Notes: generated from the sequence alone by a model not told the origin. 64,000 nt of DNA from Chrysoperla carnea (GCF_905475395.1 NC_058337.1:102108368-102172367), one strand, 5' to 3'. Positions 34,586-47,210 are shown, counted from the first letter of the stretch. Numbers and translations are program-made.

Positions 34586-37500
34586 TAATATCTTAAATAA
34601 AATGAATTAAATGAAGCTCCACATATAATTTAGTAATACATTTTGCAATGCCAGCAGATCAATGAACCCCTATTCAGATCTCGAAAGTGGTTTGATAAAC
34701 CTTAAACTGTAAACATATTATTTTTAAAGTAATTAGTATTTAAAAACATGCATGATTGAGTAAACAAAATTTATTTGTAACGCAAATTGAAAAATTTTGA
34801 TTAGGCATAAACTGTTAAGTAAATTGTGCCAAAAATTACGTAATTCAAAATGTTGTACTATACTGTGTGTTGTTTTGAAACGATAAAAAATAAATTTTTT
34901 GTATTTATTTTAAAATTAGTACCTATTTATTCTAAAGGTAAAATTTTATGTAATAATGTTAAAAATCGAGCTCTTAGCTGATATAACCTTCCATTGCATC
35001 CAGAGGATTTTAACCGTTTGTTACTCGGTGGTTACTGCACTTTTTTCAACTTAGATAATAAACTGTTGGAGAAATATTATTTTTTATTCATATGCCTTAA
35101 TTCGGGAATGGTCTTCAACATATTCTTCATGATTTTTAGATCTCCAGATATGAATGCATCCGCAAGAGGATGGGATTAATTAGTAGAATATCCTAAGGGG
35201 AACATCGCTTAAAATTTTTTTTTAAGTTAGAAAGTTTTCTAAATAGATAATAATATAGAAATCAATAAAAATAAATAATATAATAATGTATATTAGGTAC
35301 CTAAATAATAGTAACAATTTTTTCATGCACATAATTTATTATTTAATATAATTGGAAAATTTTCACAAAAATAATAACATTCGTCATATTACATTAATTA
35401 AATATTCATCTGAAATTTGTTAAACATAATTATTACAATATATATACTCCATTTAATTTTAATAAAATTTTATAATCGATATCCAAAATTATTCTATTAT
35501 AAATTATATGAAATCATTGATCTCAAGACACCTTCATTTTAAAATATAATCGATTTATTAAATCTGTGGCACACGGCTTACTGAAGAGCCCAATAAAGTG
35601 TATTAAGTTTAAGTTTTTAGACAAAACGTAAAACTGTTTGCAGGTAAGACTTTCAAGATCTATTGTGGAACTACTTCTATTATAACTTAACTACAAATTA
35701 AATGTACCAATTAGTCGTACAGGCGGGAAGGGGTTGGGGATCACACCTCCTTCCCTAAAAATCTTTCCGCATACTTTTTTAACCATACGAGTTCAACTTT
35801 GGCGAAAACGCTTTGCCGAAATCGATTTTCGTCCAAATAGGTTTATGCCAAAATTCGTTTCAAAGTAGGTATGCATATTCCAAAAAACATATCCACGGGT
35901 AAACCTTTTTTGTTTAATCTATGGGTATAAAATGAATTTTGATCCTTTTTTTCAGTTTTACGTTTCCTCTAATCTTTTTTCTTAAATATTGTAGCCCTGG
36001 AACTAACACTTATTATTTTACTTGTGTAAGCAACTCCAAAATATATTTTCATTTTCATTAAAATCAATTATAACACTCAAAGTGGTTGCAGTTGACTTGT
36101 GGTGACGGATGCTAAACGTGACAACATTTATTCCAAGCGAATAAAACACTGTATTCTCTTGAAGTAAAATGGGGGAAAAACCTATCGTATTTGTGTTTTT
36201 ATATTTGATTTTTGTTGTTTGTTGTAAATTGATGGGATTTTTTTTCGAACGAGTATAAAAACTGTATCGTTTTTACTTTAGTAAACGGTATAGCATTACA
36301 TTGTATGGTAAGTGATTCCGAGTAATTGTACCACATTTTAGGTGCAGCTACTAGAATCTCTTACATAATGCTATGAGGATTAATTATGTTGATCGAGTAT
36401 CTTGAATTTGCATTTTGCGTCTTTATAAACCACTGATTTCTTTATTAATCTTTTAAGTCGGTTACCTCTTCAGTTATAGTGCGTTCCAGCTGCGTGATTT
36501 ATAGTATACCAGGACATAAAATTACAATAAAGTTACGTATATCCGGTTGCCTAATTGATAATAATTTGAAATTTTCAATGATAATATTATTATGTATAAA
36601 TTAGACTTTGGAATTATTTCATATAATAAACCAGCAGCTGACAAAGAAGGGTGACTCTATACTTCCGACTAGATAGTAATTATTCTCCGCGTTTAAAATT
36701 AAATATGAAACTACAGCCGTTATTATTTTCATATTAACTTATTTCAACTAACGTTATACGGGTATTAAGGCAAAATATTTGGCGTACTTGCCTAAAATTC
36801 CGATTTATGAAAAATTATATATTTTAAGGTTAACTCGCAAGGTTAACTTTTATATCCAAAAAGGCCTCGCCAAAAGTGCGCGTCCAGGGCCTCGCGTTGA
36901 CTAACGCCAACACTGAAGCTTACCTAGGCACTAATCATTGGGATGATCACGGGCATTATTATTATATAATAATCACAAAAAAGCATTGTTATCATCGCTG
37001 AATTGACTGGTAGCCGGAATAGTTGCGTGCCAATAATTTACAAAAGCGTACTTACCACGGTGGATTATACGAAGTACGAAAAATTTTCATTTAATTTTAA
37101 TTATATTGAGCGTTTCCATGTGGAAATATTTCAGGAAAAAGACTTACAAATACAAAAGAAGAGTTTTTCAGAATTAGTAAGACTTTTTAACTTATATTTG
37201 TTGGAAATATTTCTATAAGGTTTACTTTTTATAAAAGTTGTATTGAGCGTTAGATTTCTAGTAATATTGAGTTTTGTTCGTAATATAGTTAGTTAAATAA
37301 CAAATACTATATTTTATATTGATTTACTAAGTATTTAATTTTGTGTTGTGACATACGTTAATAATCAGAAATCATGCCTATTCTTGTCCTGTGAGCTGCC
37401 GGTCTATTACTTTATTTGCGTATGAAATTTTATTTCGTTCGACTTTTGAGGAAATAATACGAATATATTTTTGTATGTATAACTAGTGATAAAACAGAGG

Positions 37501-38223
37501 AATTTAAACTAATATTTTTTATTATCAAATAGGCAAATCTATGTTGATAATACCAGTTAATAAACATGGAAAAGGTACTTTAAAGTGACTGAAATAGACA
37601 CAGTTAATTGCGATTCAAACAAACTGATAAAATATAAATAGATATGAAAAGCTTTACAGTTTGAAACTTTTCATGCATTCTCAATTTCAATTTCAAGTGA
37701 TTGACATTAAAATATATTTTGATAACATTTAAATGTCGCATAGATTTATATATATTAAGCAAATAATTTTGAATCGCATATAATGATATTTCATGCTTAT
37801 AGTATCTAGTCACACGTCAGCATGCTGATAATTTTATGTTCCATACACGAGGAATAATACATTACATACTGTAAAGTGGCTAATTTAGCATTGTGGAGGC
37901 TTAGGGCAAGATTATTTTGGTACATTTACTAAATCAATAGTAATTAGTAAGTCCTGGTGCAGGGGGGTAGCTGCCATGGCCCACCCCCTTCGATACACCT
38001 ATGCCCAGTTCCTAAATCTTGCATTGCACTTTTGTTTAAGTTCATAATTCATAATATTTTATATTAAAAAGTAAGGACGTTTTGTATGTTTCATAAAAAA
38101 AAAGTCTTGGAACGCCACTGATCTATTGCCAATATTATTATGATATTATTAAGAATAGGAAATAATATAAAAATTTATATGACGCTAGCGTGTGACTAGA
38201 TATTTCTTTTTTTAAATATTTAC
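34586..38223. other. Intergenic region between micropeptide and tetraspanin genes
   Basis: About 3.6 kb of AT-rich DNA with only short, isolated frames (for example 34994-35179 and 37003-37218) that show no domain, splice context or repeat. I see no RNA gene or clear mobile element here. Confidence 0.4.
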
Positions 38224-41200
38224 TTAAATCATTTCTTCATATTTGGCTTTTTTTATTGTACTTCCCAAACAAAATGATAGTATCATACCGCATAATGGGA
38301 ATAATGCAATTCCAGATGCTGTTCCAGCAACTATTCCAATATTTGATGACAAGAAGTCTAATATCAAATCGTAACATCCCTAGAAAAAATTATAAATTGT
38401 AAACTGCTTTTGCATGTAATGGGTGCATTTAGATAGTACAGCCAGCTCTGTCAAAGCGCTAATTTTGGCTTTGAACTTGAGACACCCTCATATTTTCGTC
38501 ATTTAAACGAATATATCGATTTGAAATTTTGCACATTTAGAAATTTTGATTTGAAATTTGTCATACATGGTGATGGGTCACATTTTTTATGACACTTAAC
38601 CGAAATCTGAACTTGAAACTCAGCTTACTACAAATTGATAAATAGGGAAGATTCTTAATATTTTACCTCAGAGATGGTTAGATATATTGAAAAAAGTTAT
38701 CAGAAAAAGTTGCTTAGAACATTTTTTTACAACGATTTTCATGATAAATTATTTACCCTGGAAATGCCCCCCCCCCCACGCAACCCTCGATAAGAAGGTA
38801 TAATGCTTCTATGGAACTAGCAAAACCCGTTAATCTGAAACTTATACAGTAGATTCAAATCTGTTTAATTAACTCACCTGTCTATAAATGTTGTCAACTG
38901 ATGTTGTATCACAAGTTGTCTCCGAGGCACAACAAGAAATAGGTATTGGTGAATTTAACTTAGACCAATCGTTATAATCATGATTTCCACAACAGTGAAG
39001 CTAAAAAATATCATGTGATCTCATGAGTATTAAATTTCAATTATGTTATGGAGATATAGTAAAATGAATTACTTACAAGAGATTGCATTGAATCAAATTT
39101 ACTGATTACATCAGTTTTACCATTTACATAATTAACCATTGTATCGTTTAGTCCACTATCAAAACTTTCAGCTAATTTTGAACGGTATGAAAATAATGTA
39201 ATTCCTACACCAAGTTCCAATACAAATACAATTCCTAAGATAGTTCCATACTACAAAAAAAAAAAATTAACAACTAAAAATGTAAAGATATGAGAGTTTC
39301 CATTTTCGAGATATATGACATTGTAGGTGAATATACTAAGGATTTGTCAAGGAAAAGGGGATGAAAGTTTGCATCCAAATTCGTCATTTTTTTAAATCCA
39401 TTATGGTTTAATTTGATATAGATGTGACTTACGGAACATTATTTGATAATAAGAAATGTTTAGACTTATTTTATTCTAGAAAATGAATTAGGGTCCCACA
39501 CTAAAAACTTAATACCCATTAACTAATGAACAAAAGGGAAGATAAATGAGAGCATGAGAAGTGAATGTCACTTCTTGTTCACTTGAAAGAAGTCATTTTG
39601 ATGATCGAAATGAAATGATATCAACAATGATTTCTTATCATTTCTAGAACTTTCATAAGGTCGTATATCCGCCAATTAACGATTTTGAGATATTTTGCTA
39701 ACGTAATCTTATTAAAAATGATTACTTTGGGTCATTTTTATGGAAGCTAGAGAGTAGTTAAAAATATTTATTGCCGAGATTTAGATAGTTATTTTTGAGG
39801 CGTATGACTTTTATGAAATAATTTTTTCGCGAAAAATGGGCGTATATGCGATTATATTAGTAGAGAGATAATAAAGACACGCGTCCCGTTAAAACTAAAT
39901 AAAATGTGACCTTATCAATGTGTGGGTATAGAACTGTAAAACCGTGTATGTTTACACGTTTAGTCTGTAAAATAATTTTACCTCAGTATGCCCAACAATG
40001 TCAGGTTTATAAAAATTATTATGTATTTTGAGCAAAATAAATAATGTGTTTGCCCATCAGTGTTGATTATTATTATACGTCAACAGGAAGTGATATAATC
40101 AATAAGCCACAAATAAGGAAGTATATAGTGTTTTTGAAGTTATACTTCTTTTGGCGCGTTTGGATGAGAGTGAATTTGTGAGCTGCGCGCGCACGAACGA
40201 CATGATGAAGTTAGCCACAGAATTGAAATAATAAAAAAATATATCAACACTGAATATAGTTACAGTACAGTGTATAGTTACAGTGTTTTCAAATATTAGA
40301 GGTTAATTTTGTAAGTATAATATATAGATATATTTCTAAAGAACTTATTATTTTTCTAACAAATAATCAAATAATAATAAAATTTAATTATTTATTATTT
40401 ATTATTTATTACTTTAGATAATAATATTTTATCATTTTGTGAATCGAATCGAATAATTTTAATCATCTCTTTTTAATTTATATTACAGATTACTTGACAA
40501 ATCTTTAACAAAATCTTTTTGATTGATTTTAATATTTATTGTCGATTACTACTGCATTTGAGTTATTTTAAATTTTTTTCATACGCCAAAGAAGTATAAC
40601 TTCTAACGCGTGTACATAAGTACACACACTCTTTTTTTATAATAAGTATATCTACAAAGAAGTTTTATCGAGAAAAATAGCTTCAAACAATTAGGTTCAA
40701 GGGATGTACATCTAACACGGTTATGAAATTCGATCCTCTTTGGCAGGTTAAATTAAAAGTTCAATCTTAGTCATACTTGATAAGACATACAAAAACACTT
40801 TATACAGTGGCGGCTCCAGAATTTTAACGATTTATTTTGAAGTTATAAACCATATAAAATGGCATATATCCATACGAGGGGGGGGGGAGTGTTGAACTCG
40901 AATCCTCTTTAATCCGAATTGTTTTTTTTTTTAATTTCTGAGAACAGCTAGTTCCACAAACGTAACTTACAATGTACAATAATGTTGTTTGTCCTTTAAT
41001 TGTACAACAACAAGCCAATGATCCAACCAAAATAATAAATGCACCGGTCCCAATAAACACCAATGTTGTTCTGGATATTAAGTGAGATAATTCCATATTT
41101 AATGCTAGATATTTCCATTCTATTTGCATGTATATACCAATACCCAAAATAAATATACCTGATATCTGAAATTTTATGTCAATTATTAACAAATTGTTCG

Positions 41201-42392
41201 AAAATTTTATTAAAATTGATGTATGTAATCTGGCACGCAAAACAAGTTTTAAATCTATCGACTGCAAAAGAGTTTATTGAATTTTTATGGTCAATTTTTA
41301 TCCCTTATATTGTTTAAATTGCGCAAATGTTTCTATTTATAAAAAAAAAAAATTGTTAATTAAATGAAATGGGTTGACTTATATATAATTATTAAATAGG
41401 CAACTTGTATTGCGTATATATTATACATGTATAAGATTGTGTTTTTAACCGACTTCAAACAAAAAAGGAGGAGATTATCAATTCGACTGTATTTTTTTTT
41501 AATGAGATGAGACGTATAACATGTACGTAATCAATGTTGCCTATTTATTAATTTTATAAATCAACTTTAACATGGATCATTTCATTTCATTAACAATTAA
41601 TTGTTTATTAATAAATAGAAATATTTCCGCAACTAACTTATATGGTTTATGAATGATAGGTCGCTCAAAATAACTGAAAAAAGCGATTTCATTTTGGCAT
41701 CTAGTTTAAGACTTTACTAACACGCAGCCTTAGAAGTGCTAGGGTTGCGATAATTAACGTTATATAAACATAAAAAACGATTTTTGGCCAATATCTCGGA
41801 AACCGTCAACTTTATGAAAAAAGTTTCAAACAAAAATTATCGGAAATTTTTTTTCCTAAGAAAATGTGGAACCAAAATTGTGATATCTTCAGTTAGTTGT
41901 AGTAGTTTTGGGCTTTGAATAAGTCCACGCAAAAATATTATTTTAAGAATATATTTGACACAAAAGAAACTCATTCCTCAAGGTTTTAGCAAAAACTGAC
42001 CGGCTTATTTCATTTTCCTTAATCTATTTCGTCTTTGACCGTACTATATGGATTCCTAAATTTAAAAGCAATGTATTTTTATGCGCAATTAGATTTTAGA
42101 ATTTACAACTTATATGCATAGCATGGATATTTTCATTGTAGGTAAACCATATTTTTTCGAAATTACAATACTCAAGAAAATCACCGGTTTCAAATATAAT
42201 GAAAAAGAGCATGGACGTAGATCTTACTGCTACAGAAAAACTAAAACCTGTTCTAATCATAACAAAAAAGATAAAACTTGTTGTCCAAATTACATTACTT
42301 CTATTAAAACTTACCCAGAATGTAAAATTAAAAACCATAAGGAGACTTTTCATACATGCCATAAGAGCAACAGTTTGCAGATCGCGTGTCAT
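38224..42392 (-). CDS. Tetraspanin (TSPAN6/7-like), 241 residues
   Basis: Tetraspanins are four-pass membrane organisers at the cell surface and endosomes. Five exons, all phase 0, read on the minus strand: 42315-42392, 40971-41165, 39077-39250, 38878-39000 and 38224-38379 (26, 65, 58, 41 and 51 residues). TM1 spans the first junction (LLMVFNFTFW/ISGIFILGI), TM2 is LVFIGTGAFIILVGSLACC, TM3 is GTILGIVFVLELGVGITLF, and TM4 is IGIVAGTASGIALFPLCG. The large extracellular loop has the family CCG (LHCCGNHDYNDW), the PISCC pair, another Cys in ETTCDT and the GCYD cysteine. The GCYDLI...IGIVAG ending resembles human TSPAN6/TSPAN7 most. It converges with the micropeptide candidate. Intron 2 holds a MITE. 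Confidence 0.92.
40136..40603. repeat. MITE in tetraspanin intron (GAAGTTATACTTCTTTTGGCG ends)
   Basis: The left end GAAGTTATACTTCTTTTGGC is matched by the inverse CGCCAAAGAAGTATAACTTC at 40584-40603. Just inside the left end is a GC-rich patch with GAGCTGCGCGCGCACGAACG, which I remember from repeats of other insect genomes. There is no ORF. The orientation relative to the host gene is not informative. Confidence 0.65.
41447..41500 (+). repeat. Fragment of the ACCGACTTCAAA repeat
   Basis: TTTTTAACCGACTTCAAAC, then GGAGGAGATTATCAATTCGA and a T-run, matches the left end of the element at 3262-3925 with few changes. Only the end is present. It lies in the first intron of the tetraspanin gene. 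Confidence 0.65.
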
Positions 42393-43734
42393 TTTTAGAA
42401 TGTAAACAAATTGATTGGTACTTACACAAAATTTAATTATACAAAATTTTGTAAACGATCAAAAACTAATGTAAAAATTTAGAATTATTATTTTTAATTT
42501 TTTAAATTTATATTCATAAACTATTCCTTAATTTAATGATATTAAAATACAATTTTTATTATGCAGTGAACTTGTATGTTCTATGAATATGTATGTATTT
42601 TTTTTTTTTTTTATTATATCTAACGAGTTTGCGCTACATTTATTTAATTTAGCTAGACGAGATGTGGGAAAACTACAATCGATTATTTTAGTTGTTCTGA
42701 TATCTACTCGTATAACTTCGTTAAATTATGCAGATAACGTTAATTAATATTTTTATGCACATTTTATAAATCCAGGAACTGTTATTAAATTTAACGCTGT
42801 AAAAAAATTGCTTCTTTAACTAAGAGTAGTAAATCAAGTAGTTATTTTAAAAGGAAACAAGATAAGCAAAAAAATCCGTTTTAATCATTTTTCTTCTAAT
42901 AGGTATTAATTTTTTTTTTTTAAATAAACGTACAAAAAGTTTTTTTATGAGGGCCCTCATTTGTCCCCGGGGAAATACATCCGTCGATATCAATTTTCTT
43001 TATAACTGGCATAATGCAGTGCTGGATTTATACAATGAGTACGCGGGGCTAACGCCCAGAGCGGAAAATTTTCAGGGATGGCAAAATTTAGGGGATGAGA
43101 AAAAAATTTTCTCCGCGTTATCGAAAAATGTTTAGAAAAGTGTTGGAAACATTTTCAAATTAAAAATTATAATATTTAATTTTTTCATTTTCCATAAAAT
43201 GAATAATTAAAAAAGTTTAATTATTGAATTGAATCTAAGTAATTACAGTTATTATTTTATTTTAAATAAGAAAATGTAAAATTTTTATATCAACTTCAGG
43301 GATGCATCATGCTGTCATCTGCAGTCAAATTTGATCAGCAGTCAAGTTTCTGAATAGCATATGAAAAGAGCTAACATAATTTGACACCCCACAAAATTTT
43401 TATAAAAGAGTGTTCAAAAATTAACGCAAGATCTTCGGATCAGGCGTTGATCTTGGGACACCCTTTACTATTATTATTATTATTTTGTATAAAAACTTTA
43501 ATAAGAAAAGACGAATCTCTGTTAATTTGTTTTATGAAAATGAACAATATGATTTTTCATGAAAACTTAAAACATTTATTTTTTTGTTATAAATAAATAA
43601 AAATCGTTATATATTTTAAATTTTGTTTTATTTTTTAAATTTTATATCCTATTTTTTCTTTCAGAACAAAATTATCAATTAATTAATTATTTTGTAAAGG
43701 TAAGTATTAAATTAATTATATGATTTTTCATAAT
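42393..43734. other. Upstream flank of the tetraspanin gene
   Basis: AT-rich sequence probably holding the tetraspanin promoter and 5' untranslated region near its left edge. Short frames around 42947-43135 and 43381-43596 have no recognisable domain. No RNA gene found. Confidence 0.4.
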
Positions 43735-43805
43735 CGGGGTGGCTGTGTGGGTATAGCACTTGCCTCTGAAACCAAGGTACGCTGTTTCGTATTCTGGTGT
43801 TTGGT
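43735..43805 (+). repeat. tRNA-like SINE head
   Basis: GGGGTGGCTGTGTGGGTATA, followed by GCACTTGCCTCTG and a GTTTCGTATTC word, resembles RNA polymerase III A and B boxes at the usual spacing. It is too degenerate for a tRNA gene. A better preserved tRNA-like head lies inverted at about 44490-44590. Probably a SINE. Confidence 0.45.
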
Positions 43806-43927
43806 AACATTTTTACTTTTAAATTAAACTTAAATTTTTCCTGATGTTAAAAATGTTCCATCCTTTTTATAATTTAAATTATCTATATAACCCGCCCTCT
43901 TGCTATAAATAACGTCAGTTATACATA

Positions 43928-44375
43928 AGTCATAAATCACTATTCTGTCAGGGGGTGGGAATTTAAATAATCAAAATGGCCAGGTTATGCTAAAATATGA
44001 AACTTTTTAATAGGAGAACATGTTATATAGTTTATCTCACTCATATTCTCCTATTACAAAATATTAAAATTTATATTTATAAAATTAAAAAATCGCTCGT
44101 TAAGACTAAAATATGAAATTTTGTAACAGGGGAATATGTTATATATTTTATCTCTCTTTTTTATAACATATTCGCCTATTACAAAATATTAAAAAAATAC
44201 TTATTTTGCATGCTTTTTTTGTTTACATGCTAAAATTTATTCTTGTTAAATGAAATTTTATAAGATTTTGTAATAGGAGAACATGTTATTTCACAAACAA
44301 ACAAAAAATTAATTATATTAGTCTCAATTTCTTACTTATGTCATAAATCACTCTTCTGTCAGGGGGTGGGAATTA
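43928..44375 (+). repeat. Direct repeat pair, ATAAATCACTATTCTGTCAGG
   Basis: A block reading CTGTCAGGGGGTGGGAAT, preceded by CATAAATCACT, occurs near 43930 and again near 44343. Between the copies, TAATAGGAGAACATGTTAT-like words occur three times (about 44012, 44127 and 44272). This is the body of a repeat bounded by the two tRNA-like heads. Confidence 0.5.
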
Positions 44376-44489
44376 AAATAACATAAAATATACCTACCTC
44401 CCTCTCTTACTTATTTGTAGCTTTTAGTTCTCATAACAAGTATCTAAAAAACTAGCCCCGCATAATAATTTATTTAATTAAAAATTAAT

Positions 44490-44590
44490 CAGAACCATGC
44501 TAGATTCGAACCGAGGTACTCTTTAACCAGAGGCGAGTGGGCTAGTCACTAGTCCACCTTTGACGTGTTATATGTTCTAATAATGTAATA
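44490..44590 (-). repeat. tRNA-like SINE head, inverted
   Basis: On the minus strand the sequence reads GTGGACTAGTGACTAGCCCA, CTCGCCTCTGG, then a good B box GGTTCGAATCTAGC. Spacing fits a tRNA-derived SINE. It faces the copy at 43735, making an ~860-base unit with inverted tRNA-like ends. Confidence 0.5.
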
Positions 44591-45049
44591 TAGATACCTT
44601 TTACTCACCTTATTTTTCGATTTGTTTTTTAAACTTATTGTTAGTATTTATTTTTCTTTGACTGTCCTTTTTTCATTAAACTTACCCATTATGTATTTCT
44701 TTTTACTCATCTTTTTTCAATAAACTTACCTATAAATGAATAATTGTAGTAATATTTTGTTAAAAATGTAGGTTCTGTTTGATATTCCTGAAATCGATGT
44801 AAAGGATAAAAGATTAAGTAAGGTAGGTATAATATTGAATAATAATAATTAAACTAAAAAAATTGATAAAAACGATATTTTATTATATACATTTGTACAT
44901 ATTTCACCTAAAATAATGTGAATGAATAATGGTTATTTTATACAGTATAAAATCATTTTTCGGGATAACATTTTCATTTTTTCTAAATTTTCAACAATTT
45001 TAACATTCAATTTTTTTTTTATCAGTTCCTTGTTAAGTTTTATCGTGAT

Positions 45050-45955
45050 CATGGATATAGGAATATTTTAAAAGGGATGGAGTATAACCGAGTGGGGCGA
45101 GTCTCACTCAGGGGGAAGAGGCAGGGTATCATTGTGCCTACTTTCTATTGGCTGTTAACTAAGAGCATGCTGAAAGTATGCTTAAAGTCTTCTTTGTGTT
45201 TTTGATTCGTTTGTAAGCATGGAAACATGTTTGGCATATGGTTGACGTGTGTAGACAACATAAATAAATAATCTTATATTCAAAAGAAAAGTAAAATTTG
45301 TAAAGAAAAATAAATACGTGAAGTATTTATGCTTGTTTTAAAACAATTTTTTCAGCGATAAAAGTAACCTAAACGCAACAATATTCTATTCAATTTAGTG
45401 AATATTCAATCTGTAATCCTAATGTTACGACTATTATAAGTTAACTAATGAAATTCAAAAGAAGGCTTCATATATGTCTCGAAAATACGTCGATTAATTT
45501 TCAATACTAAATTTCAACCTATTATAGAATTTTTTAAATATGAAATTAATACAAAAAATTTATTTGGGGAAATTATTACTTATTTATGTATTTTTTTCTT
45601 TAGGATAAAAGATTTTACTTTAAATAGAAAGATTTTTTGCTCGGACCAATCTACAACACACGCAGAATTCGTTACCCATTTAAATTTTCCCACAATTGAG
45701 AGTGCGAACAGCTGCAGCCAATCAAAAGCAGGCATATTTCTTGAGGTAAACTAAAACCATGGATATAGAAATATTAAAATCTAAAACACACGAAATATTA
45801 TCGTTCTATTTAAATTTCCCGCAAATGAGAACCACAGCCAATCAAAAGTAGGCACATTTCTTCCCCCCTGAATGATACACCCCCCCTCGTCTAAAGTAGG
45901 ACTTTATACTACATCCCTACTATAATTACTAGATCCGTGATCGTGATACACAAAT
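45050..45955. repeat. Long inverted-repeat element next to the second zinc-finger gene
   Basis: The left end has GATCATGGATATAGGAATAT and then GGGATGGAGTATAA, GGGGGAAGAGG and GTGCCTACTTTCTATTGGCT. The right end has the inverse of these in mirror order (AGCCAATCAAAAGTAGGCAC, CTTCCCCCCTG, ATACTACATCCCT, GATCCGTGATC). A partial internal copy of the same arm occurs near 45700-45780. The right end stops about 10 bases from the zinc-finger stop codon, so that gene's 3' untranslated region may lie within the element. Confidence 0.65.
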
Positions 45956-45965
45956 TGCTTTTTTT

Positions 45966-47102
45966 TTATTTATTATGTATCCGTTTATGTTGAACTAAAT
46001 AACTACGTTGAATAAATGTTTTATTACAAATATCACATGAAAATGGCTTCTCTCCAGTATGAATTCGTTTATGTGCAACTAAATAAAATCGTGCATTAAA
46101 TGATTTATTACAAATATCACATGAAAATGGTTTCTCACCAGTGTGAGTTCGTCTATGTTTAATTAAAACATTCTTATAATTAAATGTTTTATCACAAACA
46201 TCACATGAAAATGGCTTTTCACCAGTGTGAATTCGTTTATGTGCAACTAAATTATTACGTTGAGTAAATGTTTTATTACAAGCATCACATGAAAATGGTT
46301 TCTCCCCGGTGTGAATTCGTTCATGCTCAACTAAAACATGTTTATGCTTAAATTTTTTATTACAAATATCACATGAAAATGGATTTTCTGCGCTATGAAT
46401 TCGTTTATGTATAATTAAATTATTACGTTGAGTAAATGTTTTATCACAAGCATCACATGAAAATGGTTTATCTCCAGTGTGAATTCGTTCATGAGTAACT
46501 AAATTACCTTTCGTATTAAATGTTTTATTACAAATATCACATGAAAATGGATTTTCTCCACTATGTAACTTTTTATGTCGAACTAAATTACAAAGTTGTG
46601 TAAATGTTTTATTACAAGCATCACATGAAAATGGTTTCTCCCCACTGTGAATTCGTTTATGTTGATCTAAATGAAACCGTCCATTAAATGTTTTATCACA
46701 GGCATTACATGAAAATGGTTTCTTTCCAGTGTGATTCCGTTCATGTGTAATTAAATTACTTTTAGTGTTAAATTTTTTATTACAAATACTACATGAAAAT
46801 GGATTTCCTCCGGGATGAATGTGTGAAGTGTTTATAAAACCTCTGCTATCACTGTCACTGTCATTTAGAACTTCTTCAATTTGTTCACTTTCTATGTTAA
46901 CATCGTTGTCTTCTAACATTTCATCTTTAATTATGAATTCTGTATTTAATTGTTTTTCTAGTTTAATATTTTCATAGTTGATTGTAGTTGAATTTTTCTC
47001 ATTTTCATGAATCTGTGCAGTGTTCATAATATCATTCTTAATTCTCCTTTGTTCCATTGTAAAACTGTCTTCCAGAACTTCGTCAATTTGTCCCTTTTCC
47101 AT
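45966..47102 (-). CDS. C2H2 zinc-finger protein, 378 residues
   Basis: A single uninterrupted frame with an acidic N-terminus (residues 1-100) and ten C2H2 fingers, the first at FSCSICNKKF and the last at FSCDICNKTFIQRSYL, close to the C-terminus (ending KRIHNK). Linkers are TGEKPFSC and SGEKPFSC types. Fingers are unusually uniform; ACNKTFTQRNNL recurs, which suggests recent finger duplication. The N-terminal segment KLEKQLNTEFIIKDEMLEDN matches KIEQALHSELIIKDEDFDEM of the gene in the foldback transposon, so the two are paralogues. No ZAD, BTB or KRAB domain is seen. Presumably a nuclear DNA-binding protein; targets unknown. The true start may lie further upstream (next entry). Confidence 0.82.
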   Translation of the reverse strand: MEKGQIDEVLEDSFTMEQRRIKNDIMNTAQIHENEKNSTTINYENIKLEKQLNTEFIIKDEMLEDNDVNIESEQIEEVLNDSDSDSRGFINTSHIHPGGNPFSCSICNKKFNTKSNLITHERNHTGKKPFSCNACDKTFNGRFHLDQHKRIHSGEKPFSCDACNKTFTQLCNLVRHKKLHSGENPFSCDICNKTFNTKGNLVTHERIHTGDKPFSCDACDKTFTQRNNLIIHKRIHSAENPFSCDICNKKFKHKHVLVEHERIHTGEKPFSCDACNKTFTQRNNLVAHKRIHTGEKPFSCDVCDKTFNYKNVLIKHRRTHTGEKPFSCDICNKSFNARFYLVAHKRIHTGEKPFSCDICNKTFIQRSYLVQHKRIHNK

Positions 47103-47210
47103 TATTTATATCGCTGTCTTCTAATATCCCGTCTTTATGAATTTTGTGTTTAATTGTTTTTCAAGGTTAATATTTTAATAGTTTTTCTCATTTTTATGAA
47201 TGTTACTGCT
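47103..47210 (-). pseudogene. Decayed extra copy of the acidic N-terminal module
   Basis: Upstream of the chosen ATG the minus strand encodes NLEKQLNTKFIK in one frame and then KDGILEDSDIN in another, which together parallel KLEKQLNTEFIIKDEMLEDNDVN at about residues 48-70 of the gene. A HENEK-like word also precedes it. The module was tandemly duplicated and the outer copy has lost its frame by about one base. Either the gene now starts at 47102 or an upstream exon was lost. Confidence 0.6.

Noticed and set aside
34994-35179. 61-codon frame MHPEDFNRLLLGGYC...
   Set aside because: Short, isolated, no splice or domain support; likely chance in AT-rich DNA.
42096-42405. Plus-strand frames over the first tetraspanin exon
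   Set aside because: They are antisense to the spliced tetraspanin exon, which has phase-consistent junctions and family motifs.
42947-43135. 62-codon frame with GC-richer codons
   Set aside because: Composition differs from its surroundings and it may be a repeat fragment, but no domain, copy or splice context was found.
43735-43805. A functional tRNA gene
   Set aside because: A and B boxes are degenerate and the acceptor stem does not pair; it fits a SINE head better.
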